This document shows, piece after piece, positions 6,998 through 17,023 of a stretch of DNA of 22,226 nt (position 1 is the stretch's first letter; each line of letters opens with the position of its first letter). The position numbers and the translations under genes were made by a program. The notes below the pieces were generated by a model that worked only from the letters and a program-made list of their open reading frames with translations, was not told where the DNA came from and made no database searches. The stretch comes from DATKQI01 sp035532755 (GTDB taxonomy: Bacteria > Pseudomonadota > Alphaproteobacteria > Acetobacterales > Acetobacteraceae), in assembly GCA_035532755.1 (NCBI GenBank), contig DATKQI010000128.1, forward strand, positions 1 through 22,226, written 5' to 3'.

Positions 6998-9900
6998 TGA
7001 AACAGACGCTGCGCTGGATCGGCCTGACCCTCGCCGCCGTTCTCGGGGTGGTGGCGGTTCTGGTCGTCGTCGTGATGGTCGGGGCCAATACCGGGCCTGG
7101 GCGGCGGCTGATCGAAAGCGTTGTGGCGCGAGCCACGGGCGGAAATGTCCGGCTGACGGGGCTCGCGGGCCGCTTTCCCGATGCGCTGCGGGTGCAGCGG
7201 ATCACGCTGCGCGACACGCAAGGCGGTTGGCTGACCGTCAATGACCTGACCTTCGACTGGTCGCCGCTGCATCTGCTGGAGGGCGAACTGCTGGTTTCGC
7301 GGCTTTCGGCGGCGCGGATCGCGCTGCCGCGCCTGCCGGCGCCCACGGCACCCGCTGCACCGACGAAGACCGGCGGCGGCTTTGGCCTGCCGCACCTGCC
7401 GGTGAGCGTGAACGTGCGGGTGCTGCATGTGGGGCAGCTTGTTCTCGGGGCGCCGGTGGCCGGGGTGGCGGCGACGGTATCGATCGATGGCAATGCCCGC
7501 CTTCGCGGATCGCAGGCCGCGGCGACGCTTGCGGTACGGCAGATCGGCGGTGCCGGGCGATACGACCTCGTTGCACGGATGGATGCGGCCGGCATCCATG
7601 GGCAGGTTTCCGTGCATGAAGCGTCCGAAGGATTGGTCGCGCATCTCGCGGGGCTGCCGGCGATCGGGGTGCTGGATGCGACGGCGGCGGTGAACGGACC
7701 GTTCTCCGCCCTGGCGACACGGCTGCGCGTGGCGGCGGGGCCGCTGCGGGCGAACGCGCAAGGACGGATCAACCTCTCCGGGGGTTCTTCCACATTGCAT
7801 GTGACGGCAAGCGCGCCGGCCATGGCGCCGGCTGCCGGATTGTCGTGGCGGAAGATCGCGCTGAGCGCCGATGAAAGCGGGCCGTTCACCACGCCGGATG
7901 TGACCGCGCAGATGCGGATCGACGGGCTTGCGGCATCTGGCGCGCATGTGGACGGCATCGTGGCGGAAGCCCACGGCACGAAAGGCCGCGTGCGGTTGAC
8001 GGCGACGCTGAGCGGCCTGCACATTCCCGGCCCATCACCGGACCTGCTGGCGGCCACGCCGCTGGTGTTGCGTGCGGACGAGCGGCTTGACCAGCCGGGC
8101 CGGCCGGTGCGGTTCCGGCTGACACATGCGCTGCTGACGGCACACGGCGTGGCGCAGACGGCGGCAACCACGGCCGGAGGCGTGAGGAAGGCCACGCTTG
8201 ATCTCACCCTGCCCCATCTCGCGCCGTTCGCGGCCCTCGGCGGCATCGCGCTGAACGGGCACGGCACGCTGGCTTTGGCCGGCACAATGCGGCGCGCGGC
8301 CCTGGCGATCAGCGGAACGGGAACACTGGGGCTGACCGGCGGCATGGCGCCGGCGCTGATCGGTCCTGACGGGCGGATCAGCTTCGCGCTGACGCGCAAG
8401 AATGGCGATCTGACGATTTCCAGGTTCGCCCTGGATGGCGCCGCTTTGCAGCTTGCCGCGCACGGGGGCATGGCCGGGCAGGCGCTTGCGCTGCATGCGC
8501 GCGTGACGCTGCCGCAGGTGAAGGTTCTGGCGCCGACGCTGAGCGGCGCGCTGGTGCTGCATGCCGATGTGACCGGCCCGCCGAGCGACCTCGCGCTGGC
8601 AGCCAACCTTGCCGGCACGCTGGCCGCACCCGGCATGCCGGCGGGGCCGATCCATGCGCGCCTGCATGCCACCGGCCTGCCCGCCGCCCCGTCCGGCCGG
8701 TTGACCGCGACCGGCACGTTGGCCGGCGCCCCGCTTGATGTGGCGCTGGTCGCCAGCCGGTCGGCATCGGGGTTGCACGTGACCATCGACAAGGCGGACT
8801 GGAAGAGCGCCAAGGCAAGCGGAGCGCTGTCGCTGCCGCCGGGCGCGCGGCTACCGACGGGCAAGATCTCGTTGAGGATGGCGCGGCTGGCGGATCTGCA
8901 ACCGCTGCTGGGCCGACCGATCACCGGAGCGGTGGCCGCGACGCTGAAGGCGACGGTGCAGAAGGGTGTGCCGCAGGTCGCCATCACGATGACGGCGACG
9001 AACGCAGGCCTGCCGGGGACGGCCATCGTCAGCCGCGGACAACTGACCGCGCGGATCGGCGACGCGGCGCATCCCGTGGTGAGCGCGGCGCTCGATCTGG
9101 CCGGGGTGCAGGCCGGTACGCTGTCGGGCCAGGCCCGCATCCAGGCAACCGGGCCGGCGAATGCGCTGGCGGTGCGGATGACCGCGAGCGGCCCGCTTGC
9201 GGGCAAGCCGGCGGATCTGAGCGCGGCGGCAACGCTGGATGCGCCGGGCCGGCAGCTTGCCCTGTCTATGTTGCAGGCGGACTGGCATGGCCAGAGGCTG
9301 CGGCTGCTGGCGCCGGCCCGGTTGCGCTTCGGCGCGGGGCTGTCGGTGGATCGCCTGCGGATGGGCCTGGGCTCAGCGGTGCTGGACGTGGCGGGGGAGG
9401 CCAGCCCGCGGCTTGATCTGCGCGTGGCGCTGCAAAACCTGCCGGCAGCGCTGGCGGCCCTCGCCTCCCCCGCGCTGGCCGCGGATGGTGTGGTCAATGC
9501 CACCGCACGGCTGACCGGCACAGCCGCGCGGCCAATGGGCGCGGTGCATGTCGCCGCCACCGGCCTGCATCTTCGGCAAGGACCGGGCAGCGCCCTGCCG
9601 CCCGCCGCGGTGACCGCGGATGCGACGCTCGCGGGCGCCACCGCGCGGATCGACACGCGGATATCCGCCGGGGCGGGCACGCAGATGCGGCTGAGCGGGC
9701 AGGCGCCGCTGAATGCGACGGGGGCATTGGCGTTGCAGGCGCGCGGTGCGATTGATCTCGCGCTTCTCAACCCGCTGCTCGCGGCCAGCGGGCGGCGCGT
9801 GGCCGGACGGCTCGTGCTCGACACCGCGATTGCGGGCAATGCGGCGGCCCCGCGCATCACCGGCACGGTACGGCTCACGCAGGGAGATGTGCAGGATGTC

Positions 9901-10998
9901 CGCCAGGGTGTGCACATCTCCGGCCTGAACGGCCTGATCCGGGCCGAGGGGCAGACGCTGCGGCTGGTGAGCCTGACCGGACATGCCGGCCCCGGCACGA
10001 TCGGCGCCACCGGGACCGTGGGCATGCTGGCGCCTGGCCTGCCGATCGACCTCACCATCACCGCGCACGATGCTCGGCCGATCGCGAGCGATCTGATGAG
10101 CGCGCTGCTGGATGCGAATATGACCCTGCGCGGGCAGATGGCACGGGCGATGACTCTGGCCGGCACGGTTCATCTGCTGCGCACCGACATCAACATTCCT
10201 AAAAGCATGCCGCCGCAGGTGGCCGTGCTGACGATCCGCAAGGCGGGGGCGCCGCCACCGAAACCGGCAGCACCCGGGCCGAATATCGGCTTGAAGCTGA
10301 CGCTGGATGCGCCGCGCCAGGTGTTCGTGCGCGGCCGCGGGCTGGATGCGGAGATGGGTGGGCGCATTGTCGTGGGCGGCACCGCCGCCGCACCGTTTCC
10401 GACCGGTGGGTTCCACCTGATTCGCGGGCGCTTCAGCCTTGCCGGCAAGACGCTGGATTTCACGAAGGGCACGGTGGGTTTCACCGGCGGGCGAAGCCTC
10501 GATCCGTCGCTCGACTTCGTCGCCACAAGCACGAATTCCTCGATCACCGCAACGCTGACCATCGGCGGCACGGCGAGCAAGCCGACGTTGACGCTGAGCA
10601 GCACGCCTTCGCTGCCGCAGGACGAGGTCCTGTCACGCCTGCTGTTCAACCAGAGTGCCGGCAGCCTGAGCCCGTTCCAACTGGCGCAGATCGCCGCCGC
10701 CATCGCGAGCTTCACCGGCGGGCCAAGCGCGCTGGGCGACCCGCTGGCCGGCATCCGCAAGGGGCTGGGTCTGGACCAGCTTTCGGTGGGTGGAGGCTCC
10801 AACGGGTCTTCGCCGACGCTGGAGGCGGGGCGGTATGTCGCGCCGGGCGTGTATGTGGGGGCGAAGCAGGGCACCGCGACCGGCAGCACCCAGGCGACCG
10901 CGCGCATCGACCTGTATCGGGGACTGAAGCTGGAGACCGGCGTGAGCGGCGGATCGGGCGGCAGCAGCGTGGGGCTGAGCTACGAATTCCAGTATTGA
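6997..10998 (+). CDS. tamB: TamB, translocation and assembly module inner-membrane protein (DUF490)
   Basis: A 1333-residue AsmA-like/DUF490 protein that spans the periplasm as a long beta-taco and partners TamA. Seen: one N-terminal membrane anchor (about residues 5-28, LTLAAVLGVVAVLVVVVMVG), a very long low-complexity Ala/Gly/Leu/Thr body with repetitive beta-strand pattern (GxLxLxGxAxxP-like units), and the conserved C-terminal DUF490 block: FHLIRGRFSLAGKTLDFTKG, the DPSLDF motif, TIGGTASKPTLTLSSTPSLP, then PQDEVLSRLLFNQSAGSLSP. The C-terminus ends with a barrel-like amphipathic YEFQY. It shares one base with the tamA stop, so the two are translated as a coupled pair. It converges on rhaK with a single base between the stop codons. 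Length is in the normal range for TamB (about 1200-1500). Confidence 0.93.
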   Translation: MKQTLRWIGLTLAAVLGVVAVLVVVVMVGANTGPGRRLIESVVARATGGNVRLTGLAGRFPDALRVQRITLRDTQGGWLTVNDLTFDWSPLHLLEGELLVSRLSAARIALPRLPAPTAPAAPTKTGGGFGLPHLPVSVNVRVLHVGQLVLGAPVAGVAATVSIDGNARLRGSQAAATLAVRQIGGAGRYDLVARMDAAGIHGQVSVHEASEGLVAHLAGLPAIGVLDATAAVNGPFSALATRLRVAAGPLRANAQGRINLSGGSSTLHVTASAPAMAPAAGLSWRKIALSADESGPFTTPDVTAQMRIDGLAASGAHVDGIVAEAHGTKGRVRLTATLSGLHIPGPSPDLLAATPLVLRADERLDQPGRPVRFRLTHALLTAHGVAQTAATTAGGVRKATLDLTLPHLAPFAALGGIALNGHGTLALAGTMRRAALAISGTGTLGLTGGMAPALIGPDGRISFALTRKNGDLTISRFALDGAALQLAAHGGMAGQALALHARVTLPQVKVLAPTLSGALVLHADVTGPPSDLALAANLAGTLAAPGMPAGPIHARLHATGLPAAPSGRLTATGTLAGAPLDVALVASRSASGLHVTIDKADWKSAKASGALSLPPGARLPTGKISLRMARLADLQPLLGRPITGAVAATLKATVQKGVPQVAITMTATNAGLPGTAIVSRGQLTARIGDAAHPVVSAALDLAGVQAGTLSGQARIQATGPANALAVRMTASGPLAGKPADLSAAATLDAPGRQLALSMLQADWHGQRLRLLAPARLRFGAGLSVDRLRMGLGSAVLDVAGEASPRLDLRVALQNLPAALAALASPALAADGVVNATARLTGTAARPMGAVHVAATGLHLRQGPGSALPPAAVTADATLAGATARIDTRISAGAGTQMRLSGQAPLNATGALALQARGAIDLALLNPLLAASGRRVAGRLVLDTAIAGNAAAPRITGTVRLTQGDVQDVRQGVHISGLNGLIRAEGQTLRLVSLTGHAGPGTIGATGTVGMLAPGLPIDLTITAHDARPIASDLMSALLDANMTLRGQMARAMTLAGTVHLLRTDINIPKSMPPQVAVLTIRKAGAPPPKPAAPGPNIGLKLTLDAPRQVFVRGRGLDAEMGGRIVVGGTAAAPFPTGGFHLIRGRFSLAGKTLDFTKGTVGFTGGRSLDPSLDFVATSTNSSITATLTIGGTASKPTLTLSSTPSLPQDEVLSRLLFNQSAGSLSPFQLAQIAAAIASFTGGPSALGDPLAGIRKGLGLDQLSVGGGSNGSSPTLEAGRYVAPGVYVGAKQGTATGSTQATARIDLYRGLKLETGVSGGSGGSSVGLSYEFQY

Positions 10999-10999
10999 T

Positions 11000-12455
11000 C
11001 TATCGGCGCAACAGAGCGGCGAAAGCTGCGCGCCGGCCGGCGATATCCGGCGCATCGGCGGGCGTGCTGGTGGCGAGTTCCGCGGAGGCGCGGACCACGT
11101 CGCGCAGCGTGCCGTGCGCGATGCGGCCCATCGCTTCCGCCTGGACCAGCAGGTTGCCCATCGCGGTGGCTTCCACCGGGCCGGCGACCACGGGCCGACC
11201 GGTTGCACCCGCGAGCAGGCGGTTGAGCAGGCCGATCTGGGAGCCGCCACCCACCACATGCACCGTCTCCGCCTGCTGGCCGATGACGGCGGCGATCTCG
11301 TCGAGGATGACGGCGGTCTTCAGGGCGAGGCTTTCGAAGATGCAGCGCGCGATCTCGGGTGGACTCTGCGGCACCGCCTGCCCGGTATCGCGGCAGAACG
11401 CCTGGATGCGGGCGGGCATGTCGGCGCCTTGGGGGACGAAGGCCGCATCGTCCGGATCGACCAGGCCAGCCGGGGCGATGGTTTCGGCCGCGGCGTAGAG
11501 CGACGCGAAATCAGGTTCGTTCCAGGCACGGCGGCATTCCTGCAGCAGCCACAGCCCGCCCATGTTCTTCAACAGCCGGGTGGTGCCGCGCACGCCAGCC
11601 TCGTTCGTGAGGTTGGCTGCCAGAGCGGCATCGCTCATCACCGGCGCGGGTGCCTCCACACCGACGAGTGACCAGGTGCCGCTGGACACATAGGCCCAGG
11701 GCGACGCGGACGATGCGGGCACCGCCGCCACCGCGCTTGCAGTATCGTGCGTGGCCGGCGCGATGACGACAGCGCCGACGATGCCTGTTTCGCGGGCGAC
11801 CGCCTGGCTGAGCGGGCCGAGCACGGTGCCCGGCTGCACGATGGGTGGCAGCAGATGGGGCGGCAGATCGAAGGTGGCGAACAGATCCCGCGCCCAGCCG
11901 CCGGTGCGCGGATCGAAGAATTGCGTGGTGCTGGCATTGGTGCGTTCGACGGCGGCCACGCCGCAGAGCCAGAAATGGAACAGGTCCGGCATCATCAGCA
12001 AGGTTGCAGCGCTGTCGAACCGGCCCGGTGCCTGGCGGTGGTGCGCGAGGAGTTGCCACAGCGTGTTCATCGGCAGGAACTGCACGCCGGTCCGGCCGTA
12101 GATCGCCGCGCGCGGCATCCGTGCGAAGGCCGCTTCCATCATCCCTTCCGTGCGGCGGTCCCGGTAATGGTACGCGAAATCCGCCAGCCGGCCGGACCGA
12201 TCCAGCAGCGCGTAGTCCAGCCCCCAGGTGGTCACGCCGATGCTGGCAACCGGGCCCTGCGCGGCGGCAAGGCGCAAGCCTGTCAGCACCTCCCGCCAGA
12301 GCCCCAGGACATCCCAGTAGAGATTCTCGCCGAGCGGAACGCCGCCATTGGGGAAACGGTGCAGCAGCTCCATCTGCAACCGCCCATCCGTGACCCGCCC
12401 GATCGCCACCCGCCCGCCGGATGCACCAAGATCGATCGCGACATGGGATGCGGCT

Positions 12456-12466
<11 letters not shown>
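11000..12466 (-). CDS. rhaK: Rhamnulokinase
   Basis: A 488-residue FGGY-family sugar kinase that phosphorylates L-rhamnulose with ATP to L-rhamnulose-1-phosphate in the cytoplasm (rhaK of rhizobia, rhaB of E. coli; E. coli RhaB is about the same length). Seen: N-terminal phosphate loop HVAIDLGASGGRVAIG, TWGLDYALLDRSG with the conserved Asp, PATHDTASAVAAVP, VSSGTWSLVG, and the C-terminal adenosine-binding VHVVGGGSQIGLLNRLLAG followed by GPVEATAMGNLL, characteristic of rhamnulokinases. The ATG at 12466 overlaps the end of rhaD by 11 bases, supporting one operon; in-frame ATGs further upstream lie inside rhaD and precede the start of homology. Last gene of the minus-strand catabolic operon, with no room for an independent terminator before tamB. 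Confidence 0.95.
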
Positions 12467-14540
<2,074 letters not shown>

Positions 14541-14547
14541 CGATCTC

Positions 14548-15732
14548 TCAACCAGGGTAGCCGCCGGCGGCGGCCAGGGTTCCGCGCGTTTTCACCGCAC
14601 GCTCCAGATAGCCGCTCTGCCGATGCGCCGCGATCGGGTCCGCGGGCAGGTTGCGGGCGCGGCGCCAATCCGCCAGGAGCGGACGGACATCAGTGTTGAA
14701 CGCATCCAGCAGGATCCGGTGCGCGCCCAAAACATCGCCTGCTGCCTGGGCGTTGGCAAGCGCGCCGCGATCCACCAGCAAGGCCTTCGCATAGGCCTCC
14801 TGGCAGTTCAGCACGCTCAGCATCATGCCCTCGATCTTCGGTTCGATGTTGAAGCTCTGGTCGATCATGTAGGCAACACCTTGCGCGCCCTGCCTTACCG
14901 TTGTGTCCGCGCTGTGTTCCGCGCCGGCAAGTTCGGCATAGATCGTGAACAATTCGAGCGGATTGGTGGAACCGACAATCAGATCGTCATCCGCGTAGCG
15001 GCGGGCATTGAAGTGGAAGCCGCCGAGCTTGCCCTCATCCAGCAGGAACGCCACGATTGCCTCGATGTTCACGCCCTGCGCGTGATGCCCAAGATCGACC
15101 AGAACCTGAGCTTTCGGGCCGAGCGCGGCCGCATGCAACAGGGCCGCGCCCCAATCGAACAGATCGGTGAAGTAGAAAGCGGGCTCGAAGAACTTGTATT
15201 CGATGAGCATCCGCGCATCGTCCGGCAACGCGGCAGCGACCGACTCCAGCGCCGCGCGCATCCGGCGTTTGCGGGCGCGCAGATCATCCTGCCCGGCGTA
15301 GTTCGTGCCGTCGGCGAACCACAGGCTGAGATCGCGCGAACCTGTCTGGCGCATGATCTCCACGCAGTCGAGCAGATGCGCGACCGCTTTCGCCCGTACG
15401 GCAGCGTCGGGATGGGTGACGGAACCGAGGCGGTAGATATCGTCCTGGAACACGTTCGGGTTGATCGCGCCGATCCGTACGCCGCGATCCTCGGCGAAGC
15501 GCCGCAGGGCCGGCCAGTCCTCCACCGCATCCCACGGAATATGCAGCGCCACTGCGGGCGCGATGCCGGTGAGGCGGTGCACTTCCGCTGCGTCCTCGAT
15601 CTTCTCCCGCACCGAACGGGCGGCACCGGGGGCGGCGAAGGTCTTGAAGCGGGTGCCGCTGTTGCCGAAACCCCAACTTGGCGTCTCGATCGTCTGCCGG
15701 TCGAGCGCGGCCATGACTGCGGCCTGGTTCAT
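14548..15732 (-). CDS. rhaI: L-rhamnose isomerase (rhizobial/RhaI type)
   Basis: A 394-residue metal-dependent sugar isomerase converting L-rhamnose to L-rhamnulose, of the RhaI type with a TIM-barrel xylose-isomerase-like fold, distinct from E. coli RhaA. Seen: PSWGFGNSGTRFKTF near the N-terminus, LHIPWD, INPNVFQDDIYRLGS, the metal-site segment MLIEYKFFEPAFYFTD (Glu about 178), VDLGHHAQGVNIE (about 212), and GGFHFNARRYADDDLIVGS with His and Asp ligands (about 238-256). I start at the ATG at 15732, which has a GGGAGGGA ribosome site 4-5 bases upstream. The in-frame ATG at 15756 overlaps the rhaR stop as ATGA and would add 8 residues by coupled translation, so the start is uncertain by 24 bases. 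Second gene of the catabolic operon. Confidence 0.94.
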   Translation of the reverse strand: MNQAAVMAALDRQTIETPSWGFGNSGTRFKTFAAPGAARSVREKIEDAAEVHRLTGIAPAVALHIPWDAVEDWPALRRFAEDRGVRIGAINPNVFQDDIYRLGSVTHPDAAVRAKAVAHLLDCVEIMRQTGSRDLSLWFADGTNYAGQDDLRARKRRMRAALESVAAALPDDARMLIEYKFFEPAFYFTDLFDWGAALLHAAALGPKAQVLVDLGHHAQGVNIEAIVAFLLDEGKLGGFHFNARRYADDDLIVGSTNPLELFTIYAELAGAEHSADTTVRQGAQGVAYMIDQSFNIEPKIEGMMLSVLNCQEAYAKALLVDRGALANAQAAGDVLGAHRILLDAFNTDVRPLLADWRRARNLPADPIAAHRQSGYLERAVKTRGTLAAAGGYPG

Positions 15733-15752
15733 TGTTCCCTCCCGCTCGGCGG

Positions 15753-16550
15753 TCATGGTTCGGCGACGATCAGCCGGACTTCGGCGGCATCCAGCGCGGC
15801 GCGGATTTCGCCGGGCGGGGTTCGGTCGGTCACGACCACGTCCACCTCGTCTGCCGTGGCAATGGTGGCGAGCGCGCGGCGGCCGAATTTGGTGGCGTCG
15901 ATCAACGCGATCCGCATGCCCCCGGCATGCAGCAGGGCCTGCTTCGCGCCGACTTCCGGCAGGTGCGGATCGGTGAATCCCGTCTCCGGCGCGAACGCCT
16001 TGGCGGAGAAGAACACCTTGTCCGGATGGAGCCGCGCCATGGTTTCGAGGAAGAAGGCCCCGACGAAGGAGCGGGCTGGCGCATGGAAATTGCCGCCGGC
16101 CATGGCGAACGGCACGCCCGTGGACGCCAGGGCGTTCGCCGCATCAAGCCCGGTGACGATCGCCGAGACACGGCGCGCATGGATGATATGGGCGAGCGCC
16201 AGCGCGGTGGTGGAGGCATCGAAGGCGACGGTGTCACGATCCTGCACGAGCGCCAGTGCCGCGCGGGCGATCGCCTCCTTCCCCGCGATGTTGCTGATCG
16301 CACGCAGATGGTGGCCGATCTCCTCGCTCGCACGCTCCACCAGCCGGGCCCCGCCGTGCACGCGCTCGACCATGCCCTGCTCGGCCAGTGCATCCAGATC
16401 TCGCCGCACTGTCATCTCGTGCACGCCGAGTTCCTGGGCCAGATCCTTCACCCGCAGCACGCGCCGGCCCAGCGCATGGCGCAGGATCGCCTGCTGGCGT
16501 TCGGGCGCCAGCGGTGCGGATGGGGCGGGCGGTATCGGATTGGCCGGCAT
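15753..16550 (-). CDS. rhaR: DeoR-family transcriptional regulator of rhamnose catabolism
   Basis: A 265-residue DeoR/GlpR-type repressor. Seen: N-terminal winged helix-turn-helix (about residues 16-70) with PERQQAILRHAL, VKDLAQELGVHEMTVRRDLD and EQGMVERVHGGARLV; the sugar-phosphate-sensing DeoRC domain with DRDTVAFDASTTALALA, VTGLDAANAL, VFFSAKAF, and the terminal IALIDATKFGRRAL and VDVVVTD. It is first in the catabolic operon and divergent from the transport operon, so it is expected to control both from the gap upstream; the inducer is probably rhamnose or a phosphorylated intermediate, which the sequence does not show. The start at 16550 is where homology begins, but it has no Shine-Dalgarno; an in-frame ATG at 16565 is an alternative. 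Named after the rhizobial DeoR-type RhaR, unrelated to the AraC-type RhaR of E. coli. Confidence 0.9.
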   Translation of the reverse strand: MPANPIPPAPSAPLAPERQQAILRHALGRRVLRVKDLAQELGVHEMTVRRDLDALAEQGMVERVHGGARLVERASEEIGHHLRAISNIAGKEAIARAALALVQDRDTVAFDASTTALALAHIIHARRVSAIVTGLDAANALASTGVPFAMAGGNFHAPARSFVGAFFLETMARLHPDKVFFSAKAFAPETGFTDPHLPEVGAKQALLHAGGMRIALIDATKFGRRALATIATADEVDVVVTDRTPPGEIRAALDAAEVRLIVAEP

Positions 16551-16678
16551 GCCGCATTCTAACATTATTCGAACATAACTTGACAAGCTTGTGCATTGTC
16601 TTGTTCGATCATGCCTGGGCACGCTGGCCCCCACGAACGCGATATCGCGCAATACCAGAAGATGCTCCGGGAACGCCC
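16551..16678. promoter_or_regulatory. Divergent rha promoter/operator region
   Basis: This gap drives both rha operons and is visibly AT-richer than its surroundings. It holds an inverted pair of heptamers, TCGAACA (16569-16575) and TGTTCGA (16602-16608), 33 bases apart, flanking a perfect 10-base palindrome ACAAGCTTGT (16583-16592); the two dyads share nearly the same centre. TCGAACA/TGTTCGA cores resemble those of DeoR/GlpR-type operators. A consensus TTGACA (16580-16585) sits in the plus direction, with a weak -10 overlapping the right heptamer. In the minus direction TTGTCA (16581-16586 complement) and TAGAAT (16556-16561 complement) form a pair with a long 19-base spacer around the left heptamer. 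RhaR bound here would block both. A further 12-base palindrome CGCGATATCGCG (16638-16649) lies in the rhaM leader. Confidence 0.6.
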
Positions 16679-17023
16679 ATGCCGCCTGCCGCTTCCACGC
16701 CTGATCGACGAGTCTGTTTCCTTCTGCGGGTTCGCCACGAACGCCTTGACGAATACAAGGTTCGGCACCGGGCTGTCCGGCCGGAAATGCTGGCGGCCCT
16801 GCGGCAGGCTGGCTGGCGGAATTATTCTCTGTTCCTGCGCGATGACGGCCTGCTTGTCGGCTATTTTGAAACGCCCGATCTGGCTGCGGCGAAAGCGGGT
16901 ATGGCCGCATCCGATGTGAACGCACGCTGGCAGCGGGAGATGGCGCCGTTCTTTACGGCACCGGAGGGCCAGCGACCGGATGAGAGCTTCCTCGAACTGG
17001 AGGAGGTGTTTCATCTTGATTGA
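16679..17023 (+). CDS. rhaM: L-rhamnose mutarotase
   Basis: A 114-residue dimeric alpha/beta-barrel mutarotase that interconverts the alpha and beta anomers of L-rhamnose, supplying the form used by the isomerase (RhaM in E. coli, RhaU in rhizobia). Seen: CFLLRVRHERLDEYKVRHRA, PEMLAALRQAGWRNYSLFL, LLVGYFETPD, DVNARWQREM and the C-terminal LELEEVFHLD, matching the E. coli protein block by block, including the His in the KxRH segment and the Trp of the RW motif. It is the first gene of the transport operon and its stop overlaps the proposed rhaT start by 8 bases. The ATG at 16679 is the only methionine before the homology and has a modest GGGAA ribosome site. The N-terminus is about 8 residues longer than in E. 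coli. Confidence 0.93.
   Translation: MPPAASTPDRRVCFLLRVRHERLDEYKVRHRAVRPEMLAALRQAGWRNYSLFLRDDGLLVGYFETPDLAAAKAGMAASDVNARWQREMAPFFTAPEGQRPDESFLELEEVFHLD
17001..17018 (+). promoter_or_regulatory. Ribosome-binding site and TTG start of rhaT
   Basis: A near-perfect AGGAGG (17001-17006) lies inside the end of rhaM, nine bases before a TTG at 17016. The only in-frame ATG (16980) is upstream of this site and would add 12 residues with no family resemblance. The arrangement TTGATTGA couples the rhaT start with the rhaM stop. Confidence 0.7.

Noticed and set aside
6849..10166. 1105-codon minus-strand open frame opposite tamB
   Set aside because: Ser/Ala/Pro/Arg-rich low-complexity translation without domain signal; explained by the codon bias of tamB on the other strand.
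16596..16919. Alternative-frame ORF starting before rhaM and overlapping it (MPGHAGPHERD from 16611)
   Set aside because: Looked briefly like a leader peptide, but it has no ribosome site and runs out of frame through rhaM, whose own frame matches the mutarotase family end to end.
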